Below are positions 36,013 through 44,966 of a DNA stretch of 64,000 bases, in pieces. Source of the DNA: Nocardia colli (GTDB taxonomy: Bacteria; Actinomycetota; Actinomycetes; Mycobacteriales; Mycobacteriaceae). The stretch spans positions 186,001 to 250,000 of the forward strand of contig NZ_VXLC01000008.1 of the NCBI RefSeq assembly GCF_008704205.1. Reading direction: 5' to 3'. The translations under genes were made by a program, and so were the position numbers. Every line of letters starts with the position of its first letter. The stretch's first letter is position 1. Below the pieces are notes generated by a model. The model had not been told where the DNA came from. It worked only from the letters and a program-made list of their open reading frames with translations, and did not search any database.

Positions 36013-36029
36013 GTTCGACAATGTCGAAC
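36013..36029. promoter_or_regulatory. IclR operator, site 1
   Basis: GTTCGACAATGTCGAAC has perfect 7-bp arms (GTTCGAC/GTCGAAC) around three bases. It lies 22 bp upstream of the IclR ATG, suited to autoregulation and to control of the glpK behind it. Confidence 0.75.
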
Positions 36030-36139
36030 ACCTAGTAAACGGAGAGCAACACACCCGGCGCGCCGGTGTGACGTGCGTCATGTCGACCCCCTCGGGCGCC
36101 CGACAGTAGTGGCAGCGGCCACCCGCAGCCAGCCCGACC

Positions 36140-36156
36140 GTTCAGCATTGTCGAAC
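36140..36156. promoter_or_regulatory. IclR operator, site 2
   Basis: GTTCAGCATTGTCGAAC matches site 1 at 14 of 17 positions and keeps the right arm exactly. It lies 90 bp upstream of glpF. Two copies of the same motif in one divergent region support a shared regulator. Confidence 0.7.
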
Positions 36157-36245
36157 GTGTCCTATGTGCCTGGAGTTAATCCCGTCGTAACGTCGAGGTC
36201 CGCAAGGTCGCGACCGCGGCCGGCAGGGCGAACGGAGACTCAACG

Positions 36246-37058
36246 GTGAACTTCGGCTCGATCTTCCTGAGTGAAGCACTCGGCACGGGAATGCTGGTGC
36301 TACTCGGTGTCGGCGTAGTCGCGAATGTGTTGCTGACCAAATCCAAGGGATTCGACGGCGGCTGGCTACTGATCAATTTCGGGTGGGGACTCGGCGTGCT
36401 CGCCGGCGTCTATGTCGCGTATAAAACGGGCGGCCACCTCAATCCCGCGTACACGATCGGCGTGCTGTTCAGCGGCGCGGACGAGTACACCCCCGGCGTC
36501 GAGGTCACCGTCGCCACCACACTCGCTTATATCCTCGGCCAGCTGGCCGGCGCGTTCGTCGGCGCGAACCTCGCCTACGTCGCCTACAAGCGGCACTTCG
36601 ACGAGGAGACCGACGCGGAGAAGAAGCTCGGCGTCTTCGCCACCGGCCCGGCGATCCGCAACCTGCCCTGGAACTTCGCCACCGAGGTGGTCGCCACCTT
36701 CGCCCTCGTGCTGGTGCTGCTGGCCATGGGCCACACCGCGACCGGACTCGGCCCGCTCGCCGCGGCGTTGCTGGTCGTCGGCATCGGCGCCTCGCTCGGC
36801 GGGCCGACCGGCTACGCCATCAACCCGGCCCGCGATCTCGGCCCCCGGCTGGCGCACGCGCTGCTGCCGGTGCACAAGACCACGGCGGTGCGCGAGCCCG
36901 CGACCGTCGGCGGCCGCTCGGCCGAACCGCTCGCCGATCCCGGCCCGGCCCAGGTGCCCGCGGGCAAGAACTCCGACTGGGGATACGCCTGGGTGCCGAT
37001 CGCCGGTCCCCTGCTGGGCGGCGTGCTGGCAGGATTGGCCGCACAGGTCCTTTTCTGA
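36246..37058 (+). CDS. glpF: glycerol uptake facilitator (aquaglyceroporin)
   Basis: The 270-aa MIP-family channel has both NPA motifs: GGHLNPAYT (NPA 66-68) and AINPARDLGPRL (193-197). The Asp after the second NPA-Arg marks glycerol facilitators rather than water channels. Six membrane segments are visible. A loop of about 40 residues rich in Pro and Ala (EPATVGGRSAEPLADPGPAQVPAGKNSDWG) before the last helix is longer than usual. The start is GTG at 36246 after GGAG. It leads the operon glpF-glpK-glpD. Confidence 0.93.
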   Translation: MNFGSIFLSEALGTGMLVLLGVGVVANVLLTKSKGFDGGWLLINFGWGLGVLAGVYVAYKTGGHLNPAYTIGVLFSGADEYTPGVEVTVATTLAYILGQLAGAFVGANLAYVAYKRHFDEETDAEKKLGVFATGPAIRNLPWNFATEVVATFALVLVLLAMGHTATGLGPLAAALLVVGIGASLGGPTGYAINPARDLGPRLAHALLPVHKTTAVREPATVGGRSAEPLADPGPAQVPAGKNSDWGYAWVPIAGPLLGGVLAGLAAQVLF

Positions 37059-37099
37059 ATCTCTTTCTCTCTCCGTAGTTTTCTTTCGAAAGGACCACG

Positions 37100-38620
37100 A
37101 TGAGCCAGTACGTAGGCGCCATCGACCAGGGCACCACCAGCACCCGCTTCATGGTGTTCGATCACAGCGGCAACGAGGTCGCCCGCCACCAGCTCGAGCA
37201 TCAGCAGATCCTGCCGCAGGCGGGCTGGGTGGAGCACGATCCGACCGAGATCTGGGAGCGCACCCGCGCGGTCATCCAGAGCACGCTCACCAAGGCCGAT
37301 CTCCAGGCGAGCGACCTGGCCGCGGTCGGCGTCACCAACCAGCGCGAAACCACGGTGGTGTGGAACCGCAACACCGGGCGCCCCTACTGCAACGCCATCG
37401 TCTGGCAGGACACCCGCACCGACCGCATCGCCGCCGAGCTGGAGCGGGCCGGCCACGGCGACACCATCCGGCACAAGGCCGGATTGCCCCCCGCCACTTA
37501 CTTTTCCGGCGGCAAGCTGCGCTGGATCCTGGACAATGTCGCCGGCGTCGCGGAAGCGGCCGAGCGCGGCGAGGCGATCTTCGGCACCACCGACAGCTGG
37601 CTGCTGTGGAACCTGACCGGCGGCGTGGACGGCGGGGTGCACGTCACCGACCCGACCAACGCCAGCCGCACCATGCTGATGGACCTGGAGACGCTGGACT
37701 GGGACGACGAACTGCTGTCCATCTTCGGCATTCCGCGGTCCATGCTGCCCACCATCGCGCCGTCGTCGAACCCGGAACTGTTCGGAAAGACCAGGGCCGA
37801 CGGGCCTTTCGGCGGCGAGGTGCCGCTGTCGGGCGTGCTCGGCGATCAGCAGGCGGCCACCGTCGGGCAGGTGTGTTTCCGGCCCGGCGAGGCGAAGAAC
37901 ACCTACGGCACCGGAAACTTCTTGCTGCTCAACACCGGTGAGGAGATCGTGCGGTCGCAGCACGGGCTGCTCACCACGGTCGCCTACCAGCTCGGCGACG
38001 CCAAGCCGGTGTACGCGCTGGAGGGTTCGATCGCGGTGACCGGCTCGGCGGTGCAGTGGCTGCGCGATCAGCTGGGCATCATTTCCGGTGCGTCGCAAAG
38101 CGAATCGCTGGCCAGGCAGGTCGAGGACAACGGAGGCGTGTACTTCGTGCCCGCGTTCTCCGGCCTGTTCGCGCCGTACTGGCGCTCGGACGCGCGCGGC
38201 GCGATCGTCGGGTTGTCCCGGTTCAGCACCAACGCCCATCTGGCGCGGGCGACGCTGGAATCCATTTGCTACCAGACCCGTGACGTCGTCGAGGCGATGC
38301 AGGCCGACTCCGGTGTGCCGCTGGATGTGCTGCGGGTGGACGGCGGCGTCACCGCCAACGAGCTGTGCATGCAGATCCAGGCCGACTTCCTCGGCGTGCC
38401 GGTGTCGCGGCCGGTGGTCGCCGAGACCACCGCGCTCGGCGCCGCCTACGCGGCCGGGCTGGCGGTCGGATTCTGGAGCAGCACAGACGAACTCGTGCAG
38501 AACTGGCACGAATACAAGCGCTGGAACCCCACCTGGTCCGAGGAGCAGCGCGAACGCGGCTATGCCCGCTGGCAGAAGGCCGTGTCGCGCACCCTCGACT
38601 GGATAGACGTAGACGACTGA
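37100..38620 (+). CDS. glpK: glycerol kinase (paralog 2, in glpFKD operon)
   Basis: The 506-aa FGGY kinase starts YVGAIDQGTTSTRFMVFD and has VTNQRETTVVWNRNTG, GVLGDQQAATVGQ with the catalytic Asp, and DNGGVYFVPAFSGLFAPYWRSDARG. AAAGGA precedes the ATG. It phosphorylates glycerol entering through the GlpF encoded just upstream. It differs from paralog 1 across the whole length, so the two are not a recent tandem copy. Confidence 0.94.
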   Translation: MSQYVGAIDQGTTSTRFMVFDHSGNEVARHQLEHQQILPQAGWVEHDPTEIWERTRAVIQSTLTKADLQASDLAAVGVTNQRETTVVWNRNTGRPYCNAIVWQDTRTDRIAAELERAGHGDTIRHKAGLPPATYFSGGKLRWILDNVAGVAEAAERGEAIFGTTDSWLLWNLTGGVDGGVHVTDPTNASRTMLMDLETLDWDDELLSIFGIPRSMLPTIAPSSNPELFGKTRADGPFGGEVPLSGVLGDQQAATVGQVCFRPGEAKNTYGTGNFLLLNTGEEIVRSQHGLLTTVAYQLGDAKPVYALEGSIAVTGSAVQWLRDQLGIISGASQSESLARQVEDNGGVYFVPAFSGLFAPYWRSDARGAIVGLSRFSTNAHLARATLESICYQTRDVVEAMQADSGVPLDVLRVDGGVTANELCMQIQADFLGVPVSRPVVAETTALGAAYAAGLAVGFWSSTDELVQNWHEYKRWNPTWSEEQRERGYARWQKAVSRTLDWIDVDD

Positions 38621-38658
38621 GTCGCCGACGCGAATATCACTGAAACAAGGAGAGATTC

Positions 38659-40338
38659 ATGTCTGCACGACTAGACCCCGCCTACCGCGCCGAGGCCATC
38701 GACGCGCTGGGCGACGAAGAGATCGATGTGCTGGTGATCGGCGGCGGCGTGGTCGGCGCCGGCGCCGCACTGGACGCCGCTTCCCGCGGCCTGAGCGTCA
38801 CCCTGGTGGAAGCCAGGGACTTCGCGGCGGGCACCTCCAGCCGCTCCAGCAAGCTCATCCACGGCGGGCTGCGCTACCTCGAACAGCTCGACTTCTGGCT
38901 GGTGCGTGAGGCGTTGAAGGAACGCGGCCTGCTGCTGAACAAGCTGGCGCCGCACCTGGTGCGCCCGGTGTCGTTCCTGCTGCCGCTGCAGCATCGGGTG
39001 TGGGAGCGCGCGTACATCGGTGCGGGCGTTGCCCTGTACGACACGATCGGTGGCGCACGCGCGTTGCCGATGCACCGGCACCTGTCCCGCACGCGCGCAC
39101 TGGAATTGGCGCCCGCGCTGCGCGAGGACTCGATGACCGGGGCGATCCGCTACTTCGACGCGCAGGTCGACGACGCGCGGCACACCATGACGATCGCCCG
39201 CACCGCGGCCCAGCACGGCGCGACCGTGCTGACCCGCACCAAGGTGACCGGGCTGCTGCGCGACGGCGACCGGGTCGTCGGCGCGCACGTCACCGATCTG
39301 GAGACCGGGTGCGAGTACACCGTGCGCGCCCGCCGGGTGATCAGCGCGACCGGTGTGTGGACCGACGAGATGAACAAAATGACGGGCGTCGAATTCCCGT
39401 TCCACGTGCGCACTTCCAAGGGCGTGCACATCCTGGTGCCGCGCGAGCGGCTGGACCTGGACACCGGGTTGATCATGCGCACGGAGAAGAGCGTGCTGTT
39501 CGTCATCCCGTGGCACCAGCACTGGATCATCGGCACCACGGACACGGATTGGTCGCTGGACAAGGATCATCCGGCCGCGAGCAACGCCGACGTGCAGTAC
39601 ATCCTCGATCACGTCAACGCGGTGCTGCGCGAGCCGCTGACCCGCGACGACATCGTCGGCACCTACGCCGGACTGCGCCCGCTGGTGTCCGGCGCGTCCA
39701 GTGACACCGCGAAGCTGTCGCGGGAACACGCTGTGGCGGAACCGGTTCCGGGCCTGTTCGTGATCGCGGGCGGCAAGTACACCACCTACCGGGTGATGGC
39801 CGCCGATGTGGTGGACGCGGCGGTGCAGGGTCTGGGCCGCGCGGTCGCGCCGTCGGTGACCGACAAGCTACCGCTGCTGGGTGCGGTCGGCTACCAGGAG
39901 ATGGCCGCCGATCTGGACAGCGTCGCGCAGCGCGCCGGGCTGTCGAAGGCGACCGTCGAGCATCTGCTCGGCCGGTACGGCTCTGCTGTGCACGACCTGT
40001 TCGAGCTGATCGCCGAGGATTCCACGCTGGCCCAGCCGCTCGCGGGCGCCGAGGAGTACCTCGCCGCCGAGATCGTCTACGCGGTAACTCATGAGGGCGC
40101 ACTGCATCTCGACGACGTGCTCACCCGCCGCACCCGCATCTCCATCGAGGCCTCGGATCGCGGCTTGCTGGCCGCCCCCGAGGTCGCCATGTTGATCGGC
40201 GCCCGCCTCGGCTGGGATGCCGCCGACGCCGAGCGCGAGCTCACCCGCTACCGGGACCGCGTCGAGGCCGAACTGGCCGCCAACCAGGCCGCCGATGACG
40301 AAGCGGCGAACGCCGCCCGCCTGGTCGCCGTCGCCTGA
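38659..40338 (+). CDS. glpD: glycerol-3-phosphate dehydrogenase (FAD, quinone-linked)
   Basis: The 559-aa flavoprotein has the FAD motif VLVIGGGVVGAGAALDAASRG (about 25-45), the GTSSRSSKLIHGGLRYLE region and WHQHWIIGTTDTDW, all diagnostic of GlpD. A C-terminal DAO-C domain follows (about 415-550). It oxidises glycerol-3-phosphate to dihydroxyacetone phosphate at the membrane and passes electrons to quinone. It completes the glpF-glpK-glpD pathway. AAGGAGA precedes the ATG, and a long hairpin follows. Confidence 0.94.
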   Translation: MSARLDPAYRAEAIDALGDEEIDVLVIGGGVVGAGAALDAASRGLSVTLVEARDFAAGTSSRSSKLIHGGLRYLEQLDFWLVREALKERGLLLNKLAPHLVRPVSFLLPLQHRVWERAYIGAGVALYDTIGGARALPMHRHLSRTRALELAPALREDSMTGAIRYFDAQVDDARHTMTIARTAAQHGATVLTRTKVTGLLRDGDRVVGAHVTDLETGCEYTVRARRVISATGVWTDEMNKMTGVEFPFHVRTSKGVHILVPRERLDLDTGLIMRTEKSVLFVIPWHQHWIIGTTDTDWSLDKDHPAASNADVQYILDHVNAVLREPLTRDDIVGTYAGLRPLVSGASSDTAKLSREHAVAEPVPGLFVIAGGKYTTYRVMAADVVDAAVQGLGRAVAPSVTDKLPLLGAVGYQEMAADLDSVAQRAGLSKATVEHLLGRYGSAVHDLFELIAEDSTLAQPLAGAEEYLAAEIVYAVTHEGALHLDDVLTRRTRISIEASDRGLLAAPEVAMLIGARLGWDAADAERELTRYRDRVEAELAANQAADDEAANAARLVAVA

Positions 40339-40348
40339 TTCCGCGCCC

Positions 40349-40409
40349 GCCGGCGAGCTCGAACCTGTTGTCAGGCCTGTTGTTTCGGCCGAACATCGAG
40401 CTCGCCGGC
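40349..40409. terminator. long hairpin between glpD and the GNAT gene
   Basis: GCCGGCGAGCTCGA (40349..40362) and TCGAGCTCGCCGGC (40396..40409) are perfect 14-bp inverted arms. The 33-base loop holds an inner GGCC/GGCC pair. It lies between convergent genes and probably stops transcription from both sides. Confidence 0.7.
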
Positions 40410-40436
40410 CGGACACACCGCCGACGCTGTCGCGAG

Positions 40437-40832
40437 CTACAGGCGCAGGTACAGCAGACCGGCGGCGGTCGTGCGGAATCCACAAGCTTCGAGGTAGAAG
40501 GGGCGTAACCGCTCTTCGAAGTCGACGTGCAGCCAGGTGCAGCCTGCTCGGCGGGCGGCTTCGGCGGCGCTGCGGACGAGTGCGGTGCCGATGCCGTTGT
40601 GCTGGTGGTCGGGGCGGACCTTGGGATCGAGCAGGAAGGCGTGCTCGGCGCCGTCCCAGGCGACGTTCACGAAGCCGATCAGTGCCGCGCCGGAACGAGC
40701 GGTCGTCCAACCGAGGCTGTGCGTGCGGACGCGATCCCACCAGCCCGCTTCTGCGTTCCCGCCGTGGGATCGGGTCAGTTCGACGACCTCGTCGTCGGTG
40801 AGTTCGCCTCGCCACCGATAGTCGATGCCCAT
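40437..40832 (-). CDS. GNAT-family N-acetyltransferase
   Basis: The 131-aa protein has the GNAT core: VNVAWDGAEHAFLLDPKVRPDHQHNGIGTALVRSAAEAARRAG, with the acetyl-CoA loop QHNGIGTAL (QxxGxG/A), and the closing FYLEACGFRTT. It transfers an acetyl group to an unknown amine, antibiotic or protein. Its size is near the minimal single-domain length. It is divergent from a methyltransferase gene. Confidence 0.88.
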   Translation of the reverse strand: MGIDYRWRGELTDDEVVELTRSHGGNAEAGWWDRVRTHSLGWTTARSGAALIGFVNVAWDGAEHAFLLDPKVRPDHQHNGIGTALVRSAAEAARRAGCTWLHVDFEERLRPFYLEACGFRTTAAGLLYLRL

Positions 40833-40948
40833 GCTGCCCTTCGGTTCGCCTGCGGTTTCGGATTGGACGATAGGGAGATGTTCAGTCTCGCTCCAGCGAA
40901 TAAACGCAGGGTTGACCTCAACTTCGGTTCAGGGTGGACGATCGAGGT

Positions 40949-41599
40949 ATGACGAGATCAGCTGAGTTCTGGAATGCCGCTTATGACAACGATGTCGCGC
41001 CGTGGGTGATCGGTGAACCGCAGGCTGCGATCGTCGCGCTGGAGCGCGACGGCTGGATACGCGGGCGGGTGCTCGATCCCGGTTCGGGGGCGGGTGAGCA
41101 CACGATTCTGCTGACCAAGCTCGGGTACGACGTGCTCGGTATCGATCTGTCGTCGAGTGCGGTCGAGTTCGCGCGGGGAAACGCTGCGGCGCAAGGAGTT
41201 CCGGCCGCGAAGTTCGAGGTCGCCGATGCCATCGCGTTCGGTGTCGCCGAGGACGCACCGGTGTTCGACACGATCGTGGACAGTGCGCTGTTCCACGTCT
41301 TCGGAACCGAGCCCGAGCCGCGCGCCGCGTACGTGCGCAGTCTGCACGCGCTCTGCAAGCCGGGCGGGCTGGTCAATATCCTGGCGCTGTCGGATGCCGG
41401 ACCCGGTTTCGGGCCGCAGATCAGCGACTCGGTGATTCGCGAATCTTTCGCCGACGGTTGGGAATTGGAAGATATCCAGCCCGCCTACTATCGGGGCAGG
41501 GTTACCGCGTCAGCGCTCGAGCAGAACCCGGACATCGGGGTGTCCGAGGGCAGTTCCATCGATGTCATCGCCTGGCTGGCCCGCATCCGGCGCGTCTAG
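40949..41599 (+). CDS. class I SAM-dependent methyltransferase
   Basis: The 216-aa protein has motif I VLDPGSGAGEHTILL, motif II YDVLGIDLSSSAVEFAR and an acidic DAIAF loop, followed by IVDSALFHVF and HALCKPGGLVNILAL. These are the Rossmann-like methyltransferase motifs. The N-terminal SAEFWNAAYDNDVAPWVIGEPQ resembles the thiopurine-methyltransferase-like and tellurite-resistance-like subfamily. Substrate unknown. ATG at 40949 is chosen; an upstream in-frame start lacks a binding site. Confidence 0.88.
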   Translation: MTRSAEFWNAAYDNDVAPWVIGEPQAAIVALERDGWIRGRVLDPGSGAGEHTILLTKLGYDVLGIDLSSSAVEFARGNAAAQGVPAAKFEVADAIAFGVAEDAPVFDTIVDSALFHVFGTEPEPRAAYVRSLHALCKPGGLVNILALSDAGPGFGPQISDSVIRESFADGWELEDIQPAYYRGRVTASALEQNPDIGVSEGSSIDVIAWLARIRRV

Positions 41600-41721
41600 C
41601 ACCGGTCGGGTACGTCCGGTACCTGGGTAGCGCAAGGCAGCGTGGTGGTTTGGCTCTCCGGGGTGAGGCGCGTCCGGTCCGACCTTCATAGCCTGAGTCC
41701 TACCGACTGCGGGAGGACGAA

Positions 41722-42864
41722 ATGCGCAGGTACATCTGCACTCTAGTGTGCGCCACCGCCGCACTGACGCTGTCCGCGTGCGGAACCGCGGATCACCCGG
41801 ACACCGCAACTCCGTCCAGCTACGCCGAAGTGCGAAACATATTGCAACGGTTGACCACTGCCGACGGCGCACCGGGAGTCCTGATCGAGGTGCGCGACGC
41901 GCACGGCCGGACCGTATTGACCAGCGGCGTCGCGAACCTCGAAACCCGGGCGCCGGTCGCGGCGGACAGCCGGTTCCGCATCGGCAGCATGACCAAGATG
42001 TTCGTGGCCACCGTGGTGCTGCAACTCGTGGGCGAGCACCGGGTGGCCCTCGACGCTCCGGTCGAGCAGTACCTGCCCGGCGTGCTTCGCAACGGCGGGC
42101 AGGGCGTCACGGTGCGGCAGTTGCTCCAGCACACCGGCGGGCTGCCCGACTACCTGGGCTATCTGTCCGTCGAGCAGGTCCTGAAAGATCCACTCACACA
42201 TCATGATCCATTGGAACTGGTGAACCTCGCGCTGGACCAGCCGCCGTCGTTCCCGCCGGGCACGGGCTGGGCGTACTCCAACACCGACTACCTACTGGCG
42301 GGACTTCTCATCGAGAAGGCCACCGGCCGACCGTACGCGGACGCGATCGACCAGCGCATCATTCGGCCGCTCGGCCTGCGCGACACTTCCGTACCCGGGG
42401 ACGAACCGAGCATCGCGGGCAATCATCCGCGGGGTTACCACCGCATGGGCGGCGCCGATCCGGTCGACATCTCCGAGTTCAATCCGTCGGTCGCGGGCGC
42501 GGCAGGCGGGATGATCTCCAGCGCAACGGATTTGAATCAGTTCCTCGACGCCCTGCTGAACGGCCGCCTGCTCGGCCAACCGGAGCTTCAGGCGATGATG
42601 ACGACCCGGCCGACAGGCAATTCCTTCGACGATGCCTACGGTCTGGGTTTGCAGAGCACGCCGCTGCCCTGCGGCGGCCGGTACTGGGGGCACGACGGCG
42701 GCATCCCCGGCTTCCAGACGATGGGCGTGATCACGACCGACGGCCGCAGCGCAACCGTGATGACCAACCTCTACCCGGGCGAAAGCGACGCACAGGACGC
42801 GGACATCCGGGCCGTCCTCGCCACCGCGCTGTGTGCGGCCGCCCCCGCGAAACCCGGTGCCTAG
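41722..42864 (+). CDS. lipoprotein serine hydrolase (beta-lactamase/DD-peptidase family)
   Basis: The 380-aa precursor has a lipoprotein signal with lipobox LSAC20, so it is likely anchored outside the membrane. Catalytic motifs are S89-M-T-K92, Y185-S-N187 and H324-D-G326, as in Streptomyces R61 DD-carboxypeptidase. Unlike the cytoplasmic paralog at 353..1450 it could act on cell-wall peptides or as a class C beta-lactamase. The ATG follows GGGAGGA. The last 4 bases overlap the convergent GNAT gene. Confidence 0.88.
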   Translation: MRRYICTLVCATAALTLSACGTADHPDTATPSSYAEVRNILQRLTTADGAPGVLIEVRDAHGRTVLTSGVANLETRAPVAADSRFRIGSMTKMFVATVVLQLVGEHRVALDAPVEQYLPGVLRNGGQGVTVRQLLQHTGGLPDYLGYLSVEQVLKDPLTHHDPLELVNLALDQPPSFPPGTGWAYSNTDYLLAGLLIEKATGRPYADAIDQRIIRPLGLRDTSVPGDEPSIAGNHPRGYHRMGGADPVDISEFNPSVAGAAGGMISSATDLNQFLDALLNGRLLGQPELQAMMTTRPTGNSFDDAYGLGLQSTPLPCGGRYWGHDGGIPGFQTMGVITTDGRSATVMTNLYPGESDAQDADIRAVLATALCAAAPAKPGA

Positions 42865-43613
42865 CCGTCCATTCCGCTGTGCCCGTCCGGGGTCGACTCG
42901 TCGGTTTCGAGTTCGGCCCCCTGCGGATGCTCGTCGGCGTGTGTCGCCTTGGAATGCTCTGCCGCGAAATCCGGCTCCTGCTGTTGTATTTCGGCCGTCG
43001 TCCGATCCTTCTCCGGTCCACTCATGCCGGCCGGATACCCGGTCTTGATCCGGGCATGCAGATGCATGTCGTGCCAACCGTCGGCGTGCAGGCCCGCGCT
43101 GCGCATGGTCCCCTCCAGCGTGAAGCCGAGCTTGGCTGCCACCCGGCAGGACGGCTGGTTCGCCACCGAGTGGGACAGCTGGAGTCGATGGAACCCGACC
43201 GCGAAAGCCCAGTTCGTCATCGCGAGGACCGCGCGCGGCGTGACGGCTCGACCGCGGGCGGCGGGCATCGTCCAGTAGGCGACCTCGGCCACGCCGCCGG
43301 CCAGCTCCAGGTTCTTCAACGCCGCCCGGCCGACGAGCCGGCCGGTGTCGAGGTCAGAAACCGCCCAATTGGCGGCGGTGCCCGTGCTCCAGGCCTGCGC
43401 CCACCGTTCGAGCCAGTCCCGCACCTCGGCGACCGAGCCCGAGCTGCGGACATGCCAGCGCTGGATCGCGGGATCGCGGTATGCCTCGAAAACCGCAGGC
43501 GCGTCGTCGGCCGTCCACGGTCGAAGGAGCAACCCGTCGCCGGTGGCGATGTCCGGCTGTGCCGACTGAGTGAACCGCTCGGCGGCGACCAAGTCGCCGG
43601 TCAACACTGGCAT
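42861..43613 (-). CDS. GNAT acetyltransferase, RimJ/RimL type, with acidic tail
   Basis: The 250-aa protein has the RimJ/RimL-like GNAT fold: GLLLRPWTADDAPAVFEAYRDPAIQRWH, VGRAALKNLELAGGVAEVAYWTMPAARGRAVTPRAVLAM and LQLSHSVANQPSCRVAAKLGFTLEG. About 55 extra residues at the C terminus are polar and acidic (EPDFAAEHSKATHADEHPQGAELE), probably disordered. The start ATG at 43613 gives the usual N terminus; the frame is open far upstream without family sequence. Substrate unknown. Confidence 0.85.
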   Translation of the reverse strand: MPVLTGDLVAAERFTQSAQPDIATGDGLLLRPWTADDAPAVFEAYRDPAIQRWHVRSSGSVAEVRDWLERWAQAWSTGTAANWAVSDLDTGRLVGRAALKNLELAGGVAEVAYWTMPAARGRAVTPRAVLAMTNWAFAVGFHRLQLSHSVANQPSCRVAAKLGFTLEGTMRSAGLHADGWHDMHLHARIKTGYPAGMSGPEKDRTTAEIQQQEPDFAAEHSKATHADEHPQGAELETDESTPDGHSGMDG

Positions 43614-43743
43614 GCGTCGATTCTTCCCGCCCGTGCCGCACGCGACGCAAGAAACGTGCTCATGATCCGGCGATCGCGCGGGGACCTCGCGTGTACCGGA
43701 TCGACTACTGGTCGGGCGTCCGAAATGATCTAGGGTCGGGGTT

Positions 43744-44454
43744 ATGGAAACGCTGGATGTGGTCGAGGCCGAGCGGGTTTCCGCGCTGCTGGCGGCGGAG
43801 GCAAAAGCGGTCGCGTTGTTCGACGAGGTGATCGCGCGCGGGATCATCGCCCCGGGGAAGTACGAATCGGAGGTCAGCGACGAGGTGCGCGACCTCGCCG
43901 ACGAGATGTTCGGCACCCGGCGGTTCTGGCACAAGCGGATCGTGCGATCCGGGATCAACACGCTCGAGCCGTACGACGCGAAGCCGCCGGACCGGATCAT
44001 CGGCGCGGACGACATCTGCTTCCTGGACTTCGGGCCGATCTTCGCCGAATGGGAGGCCGACTTCGGCCGCACCTATGTGCTCGGCGACGATCCGGCCAAG
44101 CTGAAGTTGCGCGACGCGCTGGAACCGTTCTGGGAAGCGGGCCGAGCCTACTTCGAGGCGCATCCCGACATCACCGGCGAACAGCTCTTCGCCTGGGTCA
44201 CCGAGCAGGCGAAGGCGCAGGGCTGGGAGGTGACCGCGAAGATCGCCGGGCACCTGGTGGGCGAGTTCCCGCACAAGCAGATCTCCGGCACCGCGGTGAC
44301 CTCCTACGTCGCGACCGGCTCGACCCCGCCGATGCGGCGCCTCGATCCCAAGGGCCGGATCTGCCATTGGATCCTGGAGATCCACTTGGTGGACAGCGTG
44401 AACCAGATCGGCGGCTTCTTCGAGCAGCTGCTCGACATCCGGCCGCCGGTCTAG
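43744..44454 (+). CDS. M24-type metallopeptidase-like protein (Xaa-Pro aminopeptidase family)
   Basis: The 236-aa protein matches the pita-bread catalytic domain alone. It keeps candidate metal ligands: Asp in CFLDFGPIF, Asp in ADFGRTYVLG, His in AGHLVGEFPH and Glu in WILEIHLVD. A typical second Glu ligand near the end is less clear (GGFFEQLL). The N-terminal non-catalytic domain of full Xaa-Pro peptidases is absent. It could be a peptidase or a creatinase-like hydrolase; activity is uncertain. Confidence 0.75.
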   Translation: METLDVVEAERVSALLAAEAKAVALFDEVIARGIIAPGKYESEVSDEVRDLADEMFGTRRFWHKRIVRSGINTLEPYDAKPPDRIIGADDICFLDFGPIFAEWEADFGRTYVLGDDPAKLKLRDALEPFWEAGRAYFEAHPDITGEQLFAWVTEQAKAQGWEVTAKIAGHLVGEFPHKQISGTAVTSYVATGSTPPMRRLDPKGRICHWILEIHLVDSVNQIGGFFEQLLDIRPPV

Positions 44455-44458
44455 TCGC

Positions 44459-44899
44459 TCAGCGCTCCGCGGCGGCCGCGATGTCGTCGAGGTCGCGGCG
44501 GAGCATGCGCCGGGTCGGTCCCTCGAGCAGCTTGCCGATAAAGGCGGCCACCCGGCCGACCTTGCCGTGCGGCGTCCCTTCGAAACCCATTGCCAGCAGG
44601 GTGTTGTTGCCCTTGGCCGTGAGGGTGAAGATCGATCGGTAGTGGGTGCCGTGCGAGTCGGCTTCCGTGGTGTAGGACTGGCCGGGCACGATGGCCGTCA
44701 CGGTCATCGTCTCGGTGGCGGACTTGCCGAGCATGACCCGGGTCTCGCGCCAGCTGGTGCCGACCCCGAAACCGGTGCCGCTGTCGACGCGTTCCAGCTT
44801 GGTGATCCCCCGGATGACCTCGGCGGTGCGGTCGAGGTCGGTGATCACCGACCAGACCTGCTCCGGCGGGACGGCGATCTCGCGGGTAACCGTGATCAT
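44459..44899 (-). CDS. SRPBCC (START/Bet v1-like) protein
   Basis: The 146-aa protein begins MITVTREIAVPPEQVWSVITDLDRTAEVI and continues FGVGTSWRETRVMLGKSATETMTVTAI, the SRPBCC pattern of polyketide-cyclase/START-like lipid-binding proteins. AAGGAGG lies 12 bases before ATG 44899 and six before an in-frame TTG at 44905, so the true start may be two codons longer. It follows the PanE-like gene on the same strand with a 67-base gap. Ligand unknown. Confidence 0.8.
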   Translation of the reverse strand: MITVTREIAVPPEQVWSVITDLDRTAEVIRGITKLERVDSGTGFGVGTSWRETRVMLGKSATETMTVTAIVPGQSYTTEADSHGTHYRSIFTLTAKGNNTLLAMGFEGTPHGKVGRVAAFIGKLLEGPTRRMLRRDLDDIAAAAER

Positions 44900-44966
44900 G
44901 GACAAAACGCGCCTCCTTCGACCGCCGACACCGGCCGCATTCGGCCGAACTACCGGGCAAGTTCTA

